Position numbers and translations under genes: made by a program
Assembly: GCF_029714945.1 (NCBI RefSeq)
Contig: NZ_CP121634.1
Location: 4,485,001-4,549,000, forward strand
Length of the DNA: 64,000 nucleotides
Direction of reading: 5' to 3'
Source: Bradyrhizobium sp. CIAT3101
GTDB taxonomy: Bacteria > Pseudomonadota > Alphaproteobacteria > Rhizobiales > Xanthobacteraceae
Part shown: positions 11,303 to 18,513 of the stretch, piece by piece
Position numbering within the stretch: the first letter of the stretch is position 1
Layout: each line of letters opens with the position of its first letter
Notes under the pieces: model-generated
The model's database searches: none
The model's input: the letters and a program-made list of their open reading frames with translations, nothing else
Told to the model about the DNA's origin: nothing

Positions 11303-11330
11303 CCAGGAGCGCGCATTCGCGCGCTCCTGG
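11303..11330 (+). other. Very stable hairpin before queA
   Basis: CCAGGAGCGCGC and GCGCGCTCCTGG form a perfect 12-bp stem with loop ATTC, starting ten bases past the cyclophilin stop and ending 13 bases before the queA ATG. No U-run follows. It could slow transcription, protect the upstream mRNA end, or limit access to the queA start, which lacks an obvious ribosome site. Confidence 0.55.
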
Positions 11331-11343
11331 TGGTAAGCCACGA

Positions 11344-12417
11344 ATGCGCACCGACCTCTTCGATTTCGAATTGCCGCCCGAGCGCATCGCGTTGCGTCCG
11401 GCGAGCCCGCGTCACTCCGCCAGGATGCTGGTGGTCGAGAACGGTGCGCTACGCGACCAGACCATCGCCGATCTACCGCAATGGCTGAAGCCGGGCGACC
11501 AGCTCGTCGTCAACGACACCAAGGTGATTTCGGCGCAACTCAGGGGGCGCCGCATTGGTCGCGAAACCGAGCCGAAGATCGAGGCGACGCTGATCAAGCG
11601 CCTCGACGGTTCGCGCTGGCAGGCGCTGGTGAAGCCCGCGAAGAAGCTGATTGCCGGCGACCGCATCCGCTTCGGCAATGAAGGCAAGGTCTGCCTGCTC
11701 GGCCATCTCGATGCCGAGGTCGAGGCCAAGGGGGCGGAAGGCGAGGTGACGCTGTCATTCTCGTTCCACGGCCCGGCGCTCGACCAGGCCATCGCCGATC
11801 TCGGCAGCCCGCCGCTGCCGCCCTACATCGCCTCCAAGCGCACGCCTGACGATCAGGATCTCGCAGATTACCAGACCATGTTCGCGGCCCACGAGGGCGC
11901 GGTCGCCGCGCCCACCGCGGGGCTCCACTTTACGCCGGAGCTGGAGCAGGCACTCGGCGCGCGTGGCGTCGGCATCAACCGCATCACGCTGCATGTCGGG
12001 GCAGGGACCTTCCTGCCGGTCAAGGTCGACGACACCGACGGCCACACGATGCATGCCGAGTGGGGCACGATCTCGGCCGAGACCGCGGAGCGGCTCAACA
12101 CAGCACGACAAAACGGCGGACGCGTTGTCGCCGTCGGCACGACGTCACTGCGGCTGCTCGAAAGCGCAGCGCGTGAAGACGGCACCATCCAGCCGTTCAC
12201 GGCCGAGACCTCGATCTTCATCACGCCCGGCTATCGCTTCCGCGCCGTCGATATCCTGATGACGAATTTCCATCTGCCGAAGTCGACGCTGTTCATGCTG
12301 GTGTCGGCCTTTGCGGGCCTGGAGACGATGCAGCACGCCTACGCGCATGCAATCGCGAGCGGATATCGGTTCTATTCGTATGGGGATGCGTGTTTGTTGT
12401 TTCGCGCAGTGCCGTAG
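11344..12417 (+). CDS. queA: S-adenosylmethionine:tRNA ribosyltransferase-isomerase
   Basis: 357 residues, full length. QueA signatures include [50 protein letters not shown] and [17 protein letters not shown]. It transfers and rearranges the ribosyl of AdoMet onto 7-aminomethyl-deazaguanine at tRNA position 34 to give epoxyqueuosine. Works after Tgt, encoded at 16931-18067. The TAG stop lies inside the left arm of a palindromic repeat. Confidence 0.95.
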   Translation: MRTDLFDFELPPERIALRPASPRHSARMLVVENGALRDQTIADLPQWLKPGDQLVVNDTKVISAQLRGRRIGRETEPKIEATLIKRLDGSRWQALVKPAKKLIAGDRIRFGNEGKVCLLGHLDAEVEAKGAEGEVTLSFSFHGPALDQAIADLGSPPLPPYIASKRTPDDQDLADYQTMFAAHEGAVAAPTAGLHFTPELEQALGARGVGINRITLHVGAGTFLPVKVDDTDGHTMHAEWGTISAETAERLNTARQNGGRVVAVGTTSLRLLESAAREDGTIQPFTAETSIFITPGYRFRAVDILMTNFHLPKSTLFMLVSAFAGLETMQHAYAHAIASGYRFYSYGDACLLFRAVP

Positions 12418-12505
12418 GGTGGGCAAAGCGAAGCGTGCCCACGTCTTTCTTGAATGCGGAGAAGAATGGTGGGCACGGCGCTTGCGCGCCTTTGCCCACC
12501 CTACG
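12413..12505. repeat. Bradyrhizobium-type intergenic palindromic repeat
   Basis: Outer arms CGTAGGGTGGGCAAAG (12413-12428) and CTTTGCCCACCCTACG (12490-12505) are exact reverse complements of 16 bp. Each half also contains its own GTGGGCA/TGCCCAC hairpin, so one large cruciform or two small hairpins can form. The unit is one that I recall in many copies in Bradyrhizobium genomes. It separates convergent queA and asd and supplies the queA stop codon. Confidence 0.85.
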
Positions 12506-12528
12506 AGACCTGTTCCTGCCGGTACCTG

Positions 12529-13554
12529 TTACGCCATCACCCGCTGCGGCAACAGCTCGGCGATCTGCACTGCGTTGAGCGCTGCGCCCTTGAGCAGCTG
12601 ATCGGCCGCGACGAACATCGAGATCGAATGGCCGCTAGGGTCGCTGAGGTCCTTGCGGATGCGGCCGACCAGGACGTCGTCCTGGCCCGAAGCGTCGATC
12701 GGCATCGGGAAGTAGTTCTTCACGCGATCGTCGACGACCTTCACGCCGGGCGCTTGCGCCATGATGGCGCGGACCTGGTCTTCGGTGATCGGCTTCTCGC
12801 ATTCGAAGGTGATGGCCTCGCAATGGGCGCGCAGCACCGGCACGCGCACACAGGTGACGCCGATGGCGATCTTCTCGTCCTCGAAGATCTTGCGGGTTTC
12901 CTTGATGACCTTGGTCTCTTCGTCGTTGTAGCCGGTCTCGGGATCGACCGCCGTGTTGTGGTTGAAGAGGTTGAAGGCGTAGGGATGCGGCATCACCTTG
13001 GGCGTATAGACCTGCCCATTGAGATTGGCGCGCGTGGATTCGACGAGCTCGTCCATCGCGGCGGCACCGGCGCCGCTTGCGGCCTGGTAGGTCGAGATGA
13101 TCACGCGCTTGATGCGGTTCTTCTGGTGGATCGGCCAGAGCGGCACAAGTGCTGTGATCGCGGCGCAGTTCGGGTTGGCAATGATGCCCTTGTGGTCGCG
13201 GATCCGGTTGCCGTTGACCTCGGGGATCACCAGCGGCACGTTCGGGTCCATGCGGAAGGCGGAGGAGTTGTCGACGACGACGGCGCCGGCCTTGACCGCG
13301 ATCGGCGCGAACTTCTTGGAGATGCCGCTGCCGGCGGAGAACAGCGCGATGTCGACGCCCTCGAAGGCGCGCTCGGTCAGCTCCTCGATGACGACGTTCT
13401 GGCCGCGGAACGACACCGTCTTGCCGGCGGAGCGGGCGCTGGCGAGCGCCTTGAGCTTGCCGACGCGAAAGCCGCGCTTGTCCATGGTGGCGATGAATTC
13501 GGCGCCCACCGCACCGGTGACGCCGACAATCGCGACGACGGGATCGTTACTCAC
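12529..13554 (-). CDS. asd: Aspartate-semialdehyde dehydrogenase
   Basis: 341 residues. N-terminal dinucleotide loop VAIVGVTGAVGAE, catalytic Cys in IANPNCAAITALVP, and QAASGAGAAAMDEL follow the bacterial Asd pattern. Reduces aspartyl phosphate to aspartate semialdehyde, the branch point to Thr, Met, Lys and diaminopimelate. A GTG at 13554 is taken as the start because GGAGGAC lies four bases before it, while the in-frame ATG at 13566 has no ribosome site. Preceded by a Thr-rich leader ORF and terminator that probably attenuate it. Confidence 0.95.
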   Translation of the reverse strand: MSNDPVVAIVGVTGAVGAEFIATMDKRGFRVGKLKALASARSAGKTVSFRGQNVVIEELTERAFEGVDIALFSAGSGISKKFAPIAVKAGAVVVDNSSAFRMDPNVPLVIPEVNGNRIRDHKGIIANPNCAAITALVPLWPIHQKNRIKRVIISTYQAASGAGAAAMDELVESTRANLNGQVYTPKVMPHPYAFNLFNHNTAVDPETGYNDEETKVIKETRKIFEDEKIAIGVTCVRVPVLRAHCEAITFECEKPITEDQVRAIMAQAPGVKVVDDRVKNYFPMPIDASGQDDVLVGRIRKDLSDPSGHSISMFVAADQLLKGAALNAVQIAELLPQRVMA

Positions 13555-13597
13555 AGTGTCCTCCATTCCATTTCGGTTGAGCTGAGATTTAGACAAC

Positions 13598-13629
13598 AAA
13601 AAAGCCCCGGACCATCTTGGGCGGGGCTT
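13598..13629 (-). terminator. Attenuator terminator upstream of asd
   Basis: On the minus strand AAGCCCCG pairs with CGGGGCTT (8 bp, 12-base loop), followed by TTTTTT: a textbook intrinsic terminator. It lies after the leader ORF ending at 13659 and 44 bp before the asd GTG. The terminator 5' arm (GCCCCG) can instead pair with CGGGGC, found just after the Thr codons of the leader, giving an antiterminator. Confidence 0.8.
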
Positions 13630-13658
13630 CGGTAGAGCTGATGCGTTTTAGTCGACGA

Positions 13659-13730
13659 CTATGCGCGAACGCCTCCCCGGGCCCCGAAGGCCGTGGTGGT
13701 TTTGGTCGTGCGTTTGGTGGTCGTGAACAT
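13659..13730 (-). CDS. Threonine-rich leader peptide of asd
   Basis: A 23-codon ORF starting MFTTTKRTTKTTTAF, with eight Thr among the first thirteen residues, ending TAG at 13659. It stands between a promoter-like pair and the intrinsic terminator preceding asd, the arrangement of ribosome-mediated attenuation (compare thrL of E. coli). Asd makes a threonine precursor, so Thr codons fit the end product. No ribosome site is seen. The predicted transcription start is at or within three bases of the ATG, as in leaderless leader peptides such as rhizobial trpL. Confidence 0.75.
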   Translation of the reverse strand: MFTTTKRTTKTTTAFGARGGVRA

Positions 13731-13738
13731 AGCGGCGA

Positions 13739-13767
13739 CTTATGCGGGAGAGTCTTGCGTCCGTCAA
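13739..13767 (-). promoter_or_regulatory. Predicted promoter of the asd leader
   Basis: Minus-strand TTGACG (13767-13762) and CATAAG (13744-13739), separated by exactly 17 bp, resemble sigma70 -35/-10 boxes (5/6 and 4/6 matches). The leader ATG begins nine bases past the -10, so the transcript would be almost or fully leaderless. Confidence 0.55.
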
Positions 13768-13795
13768 TGGCTTTTGGGCGGGATTGTGGCCTGCG

Positions 13796-14401
13796 CTATT
13801 TGCCCCGGGCGCCCGGTGGCTCGAGGATGACCTCCTTGAGGTCGTCGCCGCTGATGACGACGATTGCGAAATTGAGCCGGCCGCGTTCGCGCACCAGCCC
13901 GCCGCTGATGGCCTTGCCGGACGCTGCCTGCTCGGCGACGCGGACCGCATCGGCCAGGCGATGCTTGATGATGCCGAGCGCTGCGAGATTGCTGCGATCG
14001 TCGTGGTCCAGCTCGGTCAGGGGCAGGGCGGCTTCGCCGCCCATGAGCTCGCCGGTCGCGGCATTGATGGTGTGCCGCCAGATCCGGTCGTTGTGCAGGG
14101 TCTTGACCCGGTACACCGGTACGCCCGAGCCGCCGTCGAAGCTGATGTCCGCGGTCGTGGCGCCGGCATGTCGGGCTTCCGCAATCGCCATGGCCTGGCC
14201 GATTGAGATCGACGAGCTGCGGAAACGTTCGATCTCGCGGCTGACGGCCTGGCGGTCCGCTGCGGCGTCCCCATCTGTCTCGTCGTGGAGGGCGGTGGGT
14301 GTAGAGCCCGCCGAGACGATCGCGCGGGCCGGCGCTGCGACGAGCAGCCCCGTCAGGGCAATCGCCAGCAAACCGTACACCCGTCGTCCTGTCGTGCTCA
14401 T
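13796..14401 (-). CDS. Exported PepSY-domain protein
   Basis: 201 residues: signal peptide MSTTGRRVYGLLAIALTGLLVAAPARA, then two PepSY-like repeats (ISIGQAMAIAEARHAG... VYRVKTLHNDRIWRHTINAATGEL and LGIIKHRLADAVRVAEQAASGKAISGGL). PepSY modules occur in periplasmic inhibitors and in metal or redox proteins; the partner here is unknown. GAGGG precedes the ATG at 14401. A TetR-type palindrome lies about 190 bp upstream, matching one before the patatin gene, so co-regulation is likely. Confidence 0.75.
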   Translation of the reverse strand: MSTTGRRVYGLLAIALTGLLVAAPARAIVSAGSTPTALHDETDGDAAADRQAVSREIERFRSSSISIGQAMAIAEARHAGATTADISFDGGSGVPVYRVKTLHNDRIWRHTINAATGELMGGEAALPLTELDHDDRSNLAALGIIKHRLADAVRVAEQAASGKAISGGLVRERGRLNFAIVVISGDDLKEVILEPPGARGK

Positions 14402-14588
14402 GGTCGAACCCTCGGCCGGCAAGCCTTGAACCAGCAAGTGTGCCGGATAATCGTAAAGAAGTCGCGGCCGACCACGGGCAATGGCCGGCCGCTGATTGCC
14501 GCAACGGGCTGTACCCGTCGCGGCGATCCAAGCGGTTCGGTCCTCTTTTGGGGCTGGTGAAAAAAGGGGCCCGCACCGCTCTATAAAC

Positions 14589-14609
14589 AAAACCATACCG
14601 TATCGTTTT
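14589..14609. promoter_or_regulatory. TetR-type operator upstream of the PepSY gene
   Basis: A 21-bp palindrome: AAAAC, ATAC, GTAT, GTTTT with one free base between blocks. On the minus strand a TTGACC (-35) and a TATGGT (-10) are placed 17 bp apart so that the palindrome fills the promoter. Nineteen of its positions recur at 16803-16821 in the same form. Confidence 0.65.
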
Positions 14610-14669
14610 ATTTTGGTCAACGAACGGGCCATCGTCCGCAGGGGACAAATCGGCGGTCTCACGGAAATG

Positions 14670-15452
14670 TCAGCGGGAGGGGCGACGCCGTTGGGCGGCT
14701 TTTGGGGCGCCCTGGATGCGGTCTGCGGGACCGATCGCGCCGGCCAGGAACAGCTTGATCGCCGCGCGCATCCGCTTCTCGGCCGCCTTGAGTTCCATCG
14801 GCGTGCCGAACGTCGCCATGCGGTGGGTGTGGCCGACGACGACGTCGAGGAACACCTCAGCCGCGATCGTGGTGTCGTCGACATCGAGCGCGCCTTGCGT
14901 CACCAGATGGTCGAAGAAGCGCGCGGTGGTGGCGACGGCCTTCAGCCAGCCTTCTTCCTTGCCGAGCTTGGCGATGTCGGGGAAATTGATGGCCTGCGAA
15001 GTCATCATGCGGCTGAAGGCGACGGCATCGGGTCCGCAGGTGAAATTGAGCATTTCGCGCCCGATCTCGATCAGCCGCTGTTCGACCGAGATGTCGGAGG
15101 AGTTGCCGAGTTGCGTCTCGGCGGCGGCCGACAGCGGCGCAAGCCAGCGGGCGATCTCGCGCCTCAGCACGGCGGCGAACAGGCCGCGCTTGTCGCCGTA
15201 GCGGGAATAGACGGTGGGCTTGCTGACGCGGGCTGCTTCCGCCACCGCGTCGAGCGAGGTCGCATCGAAACCGCGATCGAGGAACAGGCGGGTGGCAACC
15301 TCGATCAGCCGCTGGTCGCGCTCGATCGCTGCACTCTTGGTCGGCCGGCCGCCACGCGATTTCGAGGCCTCGCGGCGTGGTGCAGCCGTTCTTGTCCTGG
15401 TCGCAGCCAATCCCATGCCCAATGATTCCTGCGCGATCGTGCCGATGGTCAT
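14670..15452 (-). CDS. TetR/AcrR-family transcriptional repressor
   Basis: 260 residues from the ATG at 15452; an ATG at 15416 with AGGA upstream is also possible. The TetR DNA-binding domain starts GGRPTKSAA and reads DQRLIEVATRLFLDRGFDATSLDAVAEAARVSKPTVYSRYGDKRGLF in outline, with the helix-turn-helix at LDAVAEAARVSKPTVY. The remaining 170 residues form the helical ligand domain. It follows the patatin gene by about 95 bp on the same strand and lies next to the PepSY gene. The two palindromes before these flanking genes are its probable targets. Confidence 0.88.
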   Translation of the reverse strand: MTIGTIAQESLGMGLAATRTRTAAPRREASKSRGGRPTKSAAIERDQRLIEVATRLFLDRGFDATSLDAVAEAARVSKPTVYSRYGDKRGLFAAVLRREIARWLAPLSAAAETQLGNSSDISVEQRLIEIGREMLNFTCGPDAVAFSRMMTSQAINFPDIAKLGKEEGWLKAVATTARFFDHLVTQGALDVDDTTIAAEVFLDVVVGHTHRMATFGTPMELKAAEKRMRAAIKLFLAGAIGPADRIQGAPKAAQRRRPSR

Positions 15453-15547
15453 TGCTCTATAACGCGCAGCAACCGGGGCGTCGAATCCGGCCGAATTGGC
15501 CGCGTCGCCAACGGCCTCGCCACGAGCCCTGTTCCGCGAGGCGGACG

Positions 15548-16675
15548 TCACGGCATCCGCGAGGTCCAGGCCTGGCCACCGGCCGCTTTCTCGTATCCGT
15601 ATTGGTAGAGCGCCCGCATGTAGCCGGTGTCGAAGCCCTCGGACGGCGGCGCCGGATAATCGCGCTCGATGTAAGAGAGATGGAAGCCAAGGTGGTTGCG
15701 CTGGGCGAAATCATAGGTCGAGAAAATGATCGAGCGCGTCTGCGATTGCGTGATCGAGGACAGGCTGCGCGAGGCGACATCGATCGTGCTGTTGGCGACG
15801 AGCTCGAAATTGCGTTCGATCTTCTTGTTGACGAGGATGTAGATGTCCATCTTCGCGTTGCCCGGCAGGCGCCCCTGGAACAGCAGGGCCTCCGGCAAGG
15901 TCAGCACGGGCGCCGTTACGCCGCCATCGACATGCATCTCCTGAAACTTGCGGCCCTGGCCTTCGGCCTCGATCAGGATCGGCGGAAACACCAGCGGAAT
16001 GCTGGCGGAGGCCGCCATCACGTCGCGAAACAGTTTCAGCGCCTCAGGCGTGCCGACCGCGGCGATCTTGCCCATGTCCCAGATCGCGGTGCGCTGGGTG
16101 TCGAGATCGGTGGTGACCACCAGCAGCCGTCGGCCCTTGGCGTTCTCGCGGGCGACCTGTGCCATGATCTCCGGCCCGACATAGCGCGCGACCAGCTCGC
16201 GCAGCCGCGTATTGCCGAACAGGCCGGAGCCGAACAGCACGCGCATGATGCTGGGATCGTTCAGCAGGCTTTCGGCGATGCCGCTGGTGTAGACCTCCCG
16301 AAGCGTGTCGTCATATTGCGATCCGAGGAAGGCAAAGGGCGCGATCAGGCCGCCGGTGCTCACGCCCGAGACAACAGTGAAGGTTGGGCGGTTACGCGCT
16401 GCGGTCCAGCCGTTCAGCACGCCGACGCCGTAGGCGCCATCGGCACCGCCGCCGGAGAGCGCCAGATAGGTTCTGCTCCCGGCCGCCTTGTCCTGCTCGA
16501 AGCTGAACTTCGTGATGGGCTCGTCGGCATAGCGCCGCAGGCCGTCGATATCGAGCACGCGCGAGGCGCTCGCCTCGGCCGCCGTATAGGGCGTGCGGGG
16601 GAGCGAGGTGCAGGCGGTGAGCGCCAGGCTGCACATCAGGACCAGCGACGTGAACAGGCGGGCGCCGGTTCGCAT
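15548..16675 (-). CDS. Patatin-like phospholipase lipoprotein
   Basis: 375 residues from the ATG at 16675. A lipoprotein signal ends in lipobox LTAC (Cys22). The patatin fold shows the oxyanion loop SGGGADGAYGVGVL, the nucleophile elbow GVSTG and the catalytic Asp in HVDGGV. It should be an acyl hydrolase anchored in the cell envelope. Longer in-frame starts exist at 16729 and 16831, but they would push the signal peptide inside. Regulated, by inference, by the downstream TetR protein through the palindrome at 16803-16821. Confidence 0.85.
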   Translation of the reverse strand: MRTGARLFTSLVLMCSLALTACTSLPRTPYTAAEASASRVLDIDGLRRYADEPITKFSFEQDKAAGSRTYLALSGGGADGAYGVGVLNGWTAARNRPTFTVVSGVSTGGLIAPFAFLGSQYDDTLREVYTSGIAESLLNDPSIMRVLFGSGLFGNTRLRELVARYVGPEIMAQVARENAKGRRLLVVTTDLDTQRTAIWDMGKIAAVGTPEALKLFRDVMAASASIPLVFPPILIEAEGQGRKFQEMHVDGGVTAPVLTLPEALLFQGRLPGNAKMDIYILVNKKIERNFELVANSTIDVASRSLSSITQSQTRSIIFSTYDFAQRNHLGFHLSYIERDYPAPPSEGFDTGYMRALYQYGYEKAAGGQAWTSRMP

Positions 16676-16802
16676 TGCCCAGCCATAGGGGAGGCTGGAC
16701 GTATCGGTCGAGCAATTGGGGAGGGGCATCGGTCGGTGGCTGACGATCACGCATCTACGGCCGCCGGCAACTTGCCGCGGCGTCTCGTCCAGCCCCGCTA
16801 TT

Positions 16803-16821
16803 AAACTATACTGTATCGTTT
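16803..16821. promoter_or_regulatory. TetR-type operator upstream of the patatin gene
   Basis: A 19-bp palindrome with blocks AAAC, ATAC, GTAT, GTTT, one free base between them, followed by TATTT. It matches the element at 14589-14609 almost base for base. A minus-strand TTGATA and TATAGT flank or overlap it. Confidence 0.65.
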
Positions 16822-16832
16822 TATTTATCAAG

Positions 16833-16848
16833 CGTGACCGGCATCACG
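16833..16848. promoter_or_regulatory. CRP-like inverted repeat between patatin and tgt
   Basis: CGTGACCGGCATCACG contains GTGA-N6-TCAC, the core of CRP-family sites. It adjoins the TetR-type palindrome in the gap between divergent genes. It is short and could be chance. Confidence 0.3.
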
Positions 16849-16930
16849 TCCGCGTCAGCAGTGTCCCAGTCTGGGGCATCGTGGTCCGGGCGGGTTGATT
16901 GGCCAGGCCCGACACGCAATAAGCGGCGCC

Positions 16931-18067
16931 ATGAGTCCTCTACCCAATCATTTCGAATTGCTTGCCACCGATGGCTCGGCGCGCACCGGCCGCCTGACCA
17001 CGCCCCATGGCGTGGTGCGGACCCCGGCCTTCATGCCGGTCGGCACGGCCGGTGCCATGAAGGGCATGCACTGGCGCGAGGTGCGCGATGCGGGCGCCGA
17101 TATCGTGCTCGGCAACACCTATCATCTGATGCTGCGTCCCGGCGCGGAGCGCATCAACGGCCTCGGTGGCCTGCAGAGATTTACCGGCTGGAACGGCCCG
17201 ATGCTGACGGATTCCGGCGGCTTCCAGGTGATGTCGCTGTCGGATCTGCGCAAGATCAGCGAGCACGCCGTCACGTTCCGCTCGCATATCGACGGCGCCA
17301 AGATCGAGCTGTCGCCGGAACGCTCGATCGAGGTGCAGCGCCTGCTCGGCTCCGACATCGCGATGCAGATGGACGAATGCGTGCGGCTGCCGGCGGAGCG
17401 CGACGACATCGACCGCGCGATGCGTCTGTCGCTGCGCTGGGCCGAGCGAAGCAAGCGGGCTTTCGAGAGTGCGCCCGACGGCTACATGCTGTTCGGCATC
17501 GTGCAGGGCGGCGACATTCCTCAGCTGCGCCATGCCAGCGCGCAAGGTCTCGTCGAGATCGGCTTCCACGGCTATGCGATCGGCGGCCTTGCCGTCGGCG
17601 AGCCGCAGGCGGTGATGCTGGCCATGATCGACGAGACCGCGCCGGCACTGCCGACCGACCGACCGCGTTATCTGATGGGCGTCGGCACGCCCGACGACAT
17701 TCTGGAGGCGGTGAAGCGCGGCGTCGACATGTTCGATTGCGTGATGCCGACGCGAAATGGCCGCCACGGCGTCGCCTTCACGCGTTTCGGCCAGGTCAAT
17801 CTGCGCAATGCGCGCCACGCCGACGATCCGCGCCCGCTTGATGAGGAGAGCTCATGGCCATCCGCGCGCAACTACGCGCGCGCTTACCTGCATCATCTCG
17901 TCAAGGCCGGCGAGACGCTGGGGGCGATGCTGCTGTCTGAAATCAATATCGCTTACTACCAGTTCCTGATGCAGGGCATCAGGGACGCGATCGCACACGG
18001 AACGTTCGATGAGTTCTATCAGCGTACGCGCGAGGACTGGGCGAGGGGCGACATCGCCCCGCGCTAG
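16931..18067 (+). CDS. tgt: Queuine/preQ1 tRNA-guanine transglycosylase
   Basis: 378 residues. TIM-barrel Tgt with catalytic Asp in [14 protein letters not shown] and the second Asp in [25 protein letters not shown] and QGGDIPQLR are also typical. It exchanges guanine 34 of Tyr, His, Asn and Asp tRNAs for preQ1, upstream of QueA. Unusual: the zinc motif Cys-X-Cys-X2-Cys before [11 protein letters not shown] is replaced by SSWPSA, so all three zinc cysteines are missing while the His remains. ATG at 16931 has only a weak ribosome site. Confidence 0.93.
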   Translation: MSPLPNHFELLATDGSARTGRLTTPHGVVRTPAFMPVGTAGAMKGMHWREVRDAGADIVLGNTYHLMLRPGAERINGLGGLQRFTGWNGPMLTDSGGFQVMSLSDLRKISEHAVTFRSHIDGAKIELSPERSIEVQRLLGSDIAMQMDECVRLPAERDDIDRAMRLSLRWAERSKRAFESAPDGYMLFGIVQGGDIPQLRHASAQGLVEIGFHGYAIGGLAVGEPQAVMLAMIDETAPALPTDRPRYLMGVGTPDDILEAVKRGVDMFDCVMPTRNGRHGVAFTRFGQVNLRNARHADDPRPLDEESSWPSARNYARAYLHHLVKAGETLGAMLLSEINIAYYQFLMQGIRDAIAHGTFDEFYQRTREDWARGDIAPR

Positions 18068-18077
18068 AGCGATTGGG

Positions 18078-18296
18078 CTAGTTGCACACCAGCCGCTGCT
18101 TGACGGCGTGCTTGGTGACGAAGCCGTAGCCGCAAGTGTCGCAGGTCCAGAGATAGCTGATCATGTGGTCTGAGACGTAGGCGGACGCTTCGGCGGCGAC
18201 CATGGAGTCGGCACACACGGGACAGGTTGGCAACTCGCTACAACGCGGATCACGCCTCGGCGCGACGGTCGACAACACTTCAGCGATTGCTGACAT
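18078..18296 (-). CDS. Small zinc-ribbon-like hypothetical protein
   Basis: 72 residues with two Cys pairs (CPVC and CDTC) about 25 residues apart, as in zinc ribbons, plus a further Cys at the end (RLVCN). No signal peptide. GGGAGGT lies before the ATG at 18296. Convergent with tgt, ten bases apart. Function unknown; possibly a metal-binding or nucleic-acid-binding accessory protein. Confidence 0.65.
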   Translation of the reverse strand: MSAIAEVLSTVAPRRDPRCSELPTCPVCADSMVAAEASAYVSDHMISYLWTCDTCGYGFVTKHAVKQRLVCN

Positions 18297-18436
18297 CGTG
18301 GTGACCTCCCTGCTTAACCCCTGCTTTGAGACCTAAGTCTAACATAAGCAGAATCAGTTGACGAGGTCGCAACACGAATGCGTTGATTTTTCGTAATTGC
18401 TTCTGCTTCGACACCTTCTCTGCTTTGGCTCTCCCT

Positions 18437-18505
18437 CTATCGCAACGCAAACAACCGTGTGCATTGCGATAGGTTAGATGACATTCTGTTGACGGGATGT
18501 CATCT
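18437..18505. other. Two adjacent hairpins after the YVTN gene
   Basis: CTATCGCAACGC (18437-18448) pairs with GCATTGCGATAG (18461-18472) with one mismatch. AGATGACAT (18476-18484) pairs perfectly with ATGTCATCT (18497-18505). The second begins nine bases past the minus-strand stop at 18514. Neither has a U-tract, so mRNA 3'-end protection or Rho-type termination is possible. Confidence 0.45.
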
Positions 18506-18513
18506 CAGGCAGC

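Noticed and set aside
12454..13635. 393-codon + strand frame over asd
   Set aside because: Antisense to asd, extends across the repeat and the attenuator terminator; no protein features.
15377..16804. 475-codon + strand frame over the TetR and patatin genes
   Set aside because: Both genes on the other strand have clear family motifs; this frame has none.
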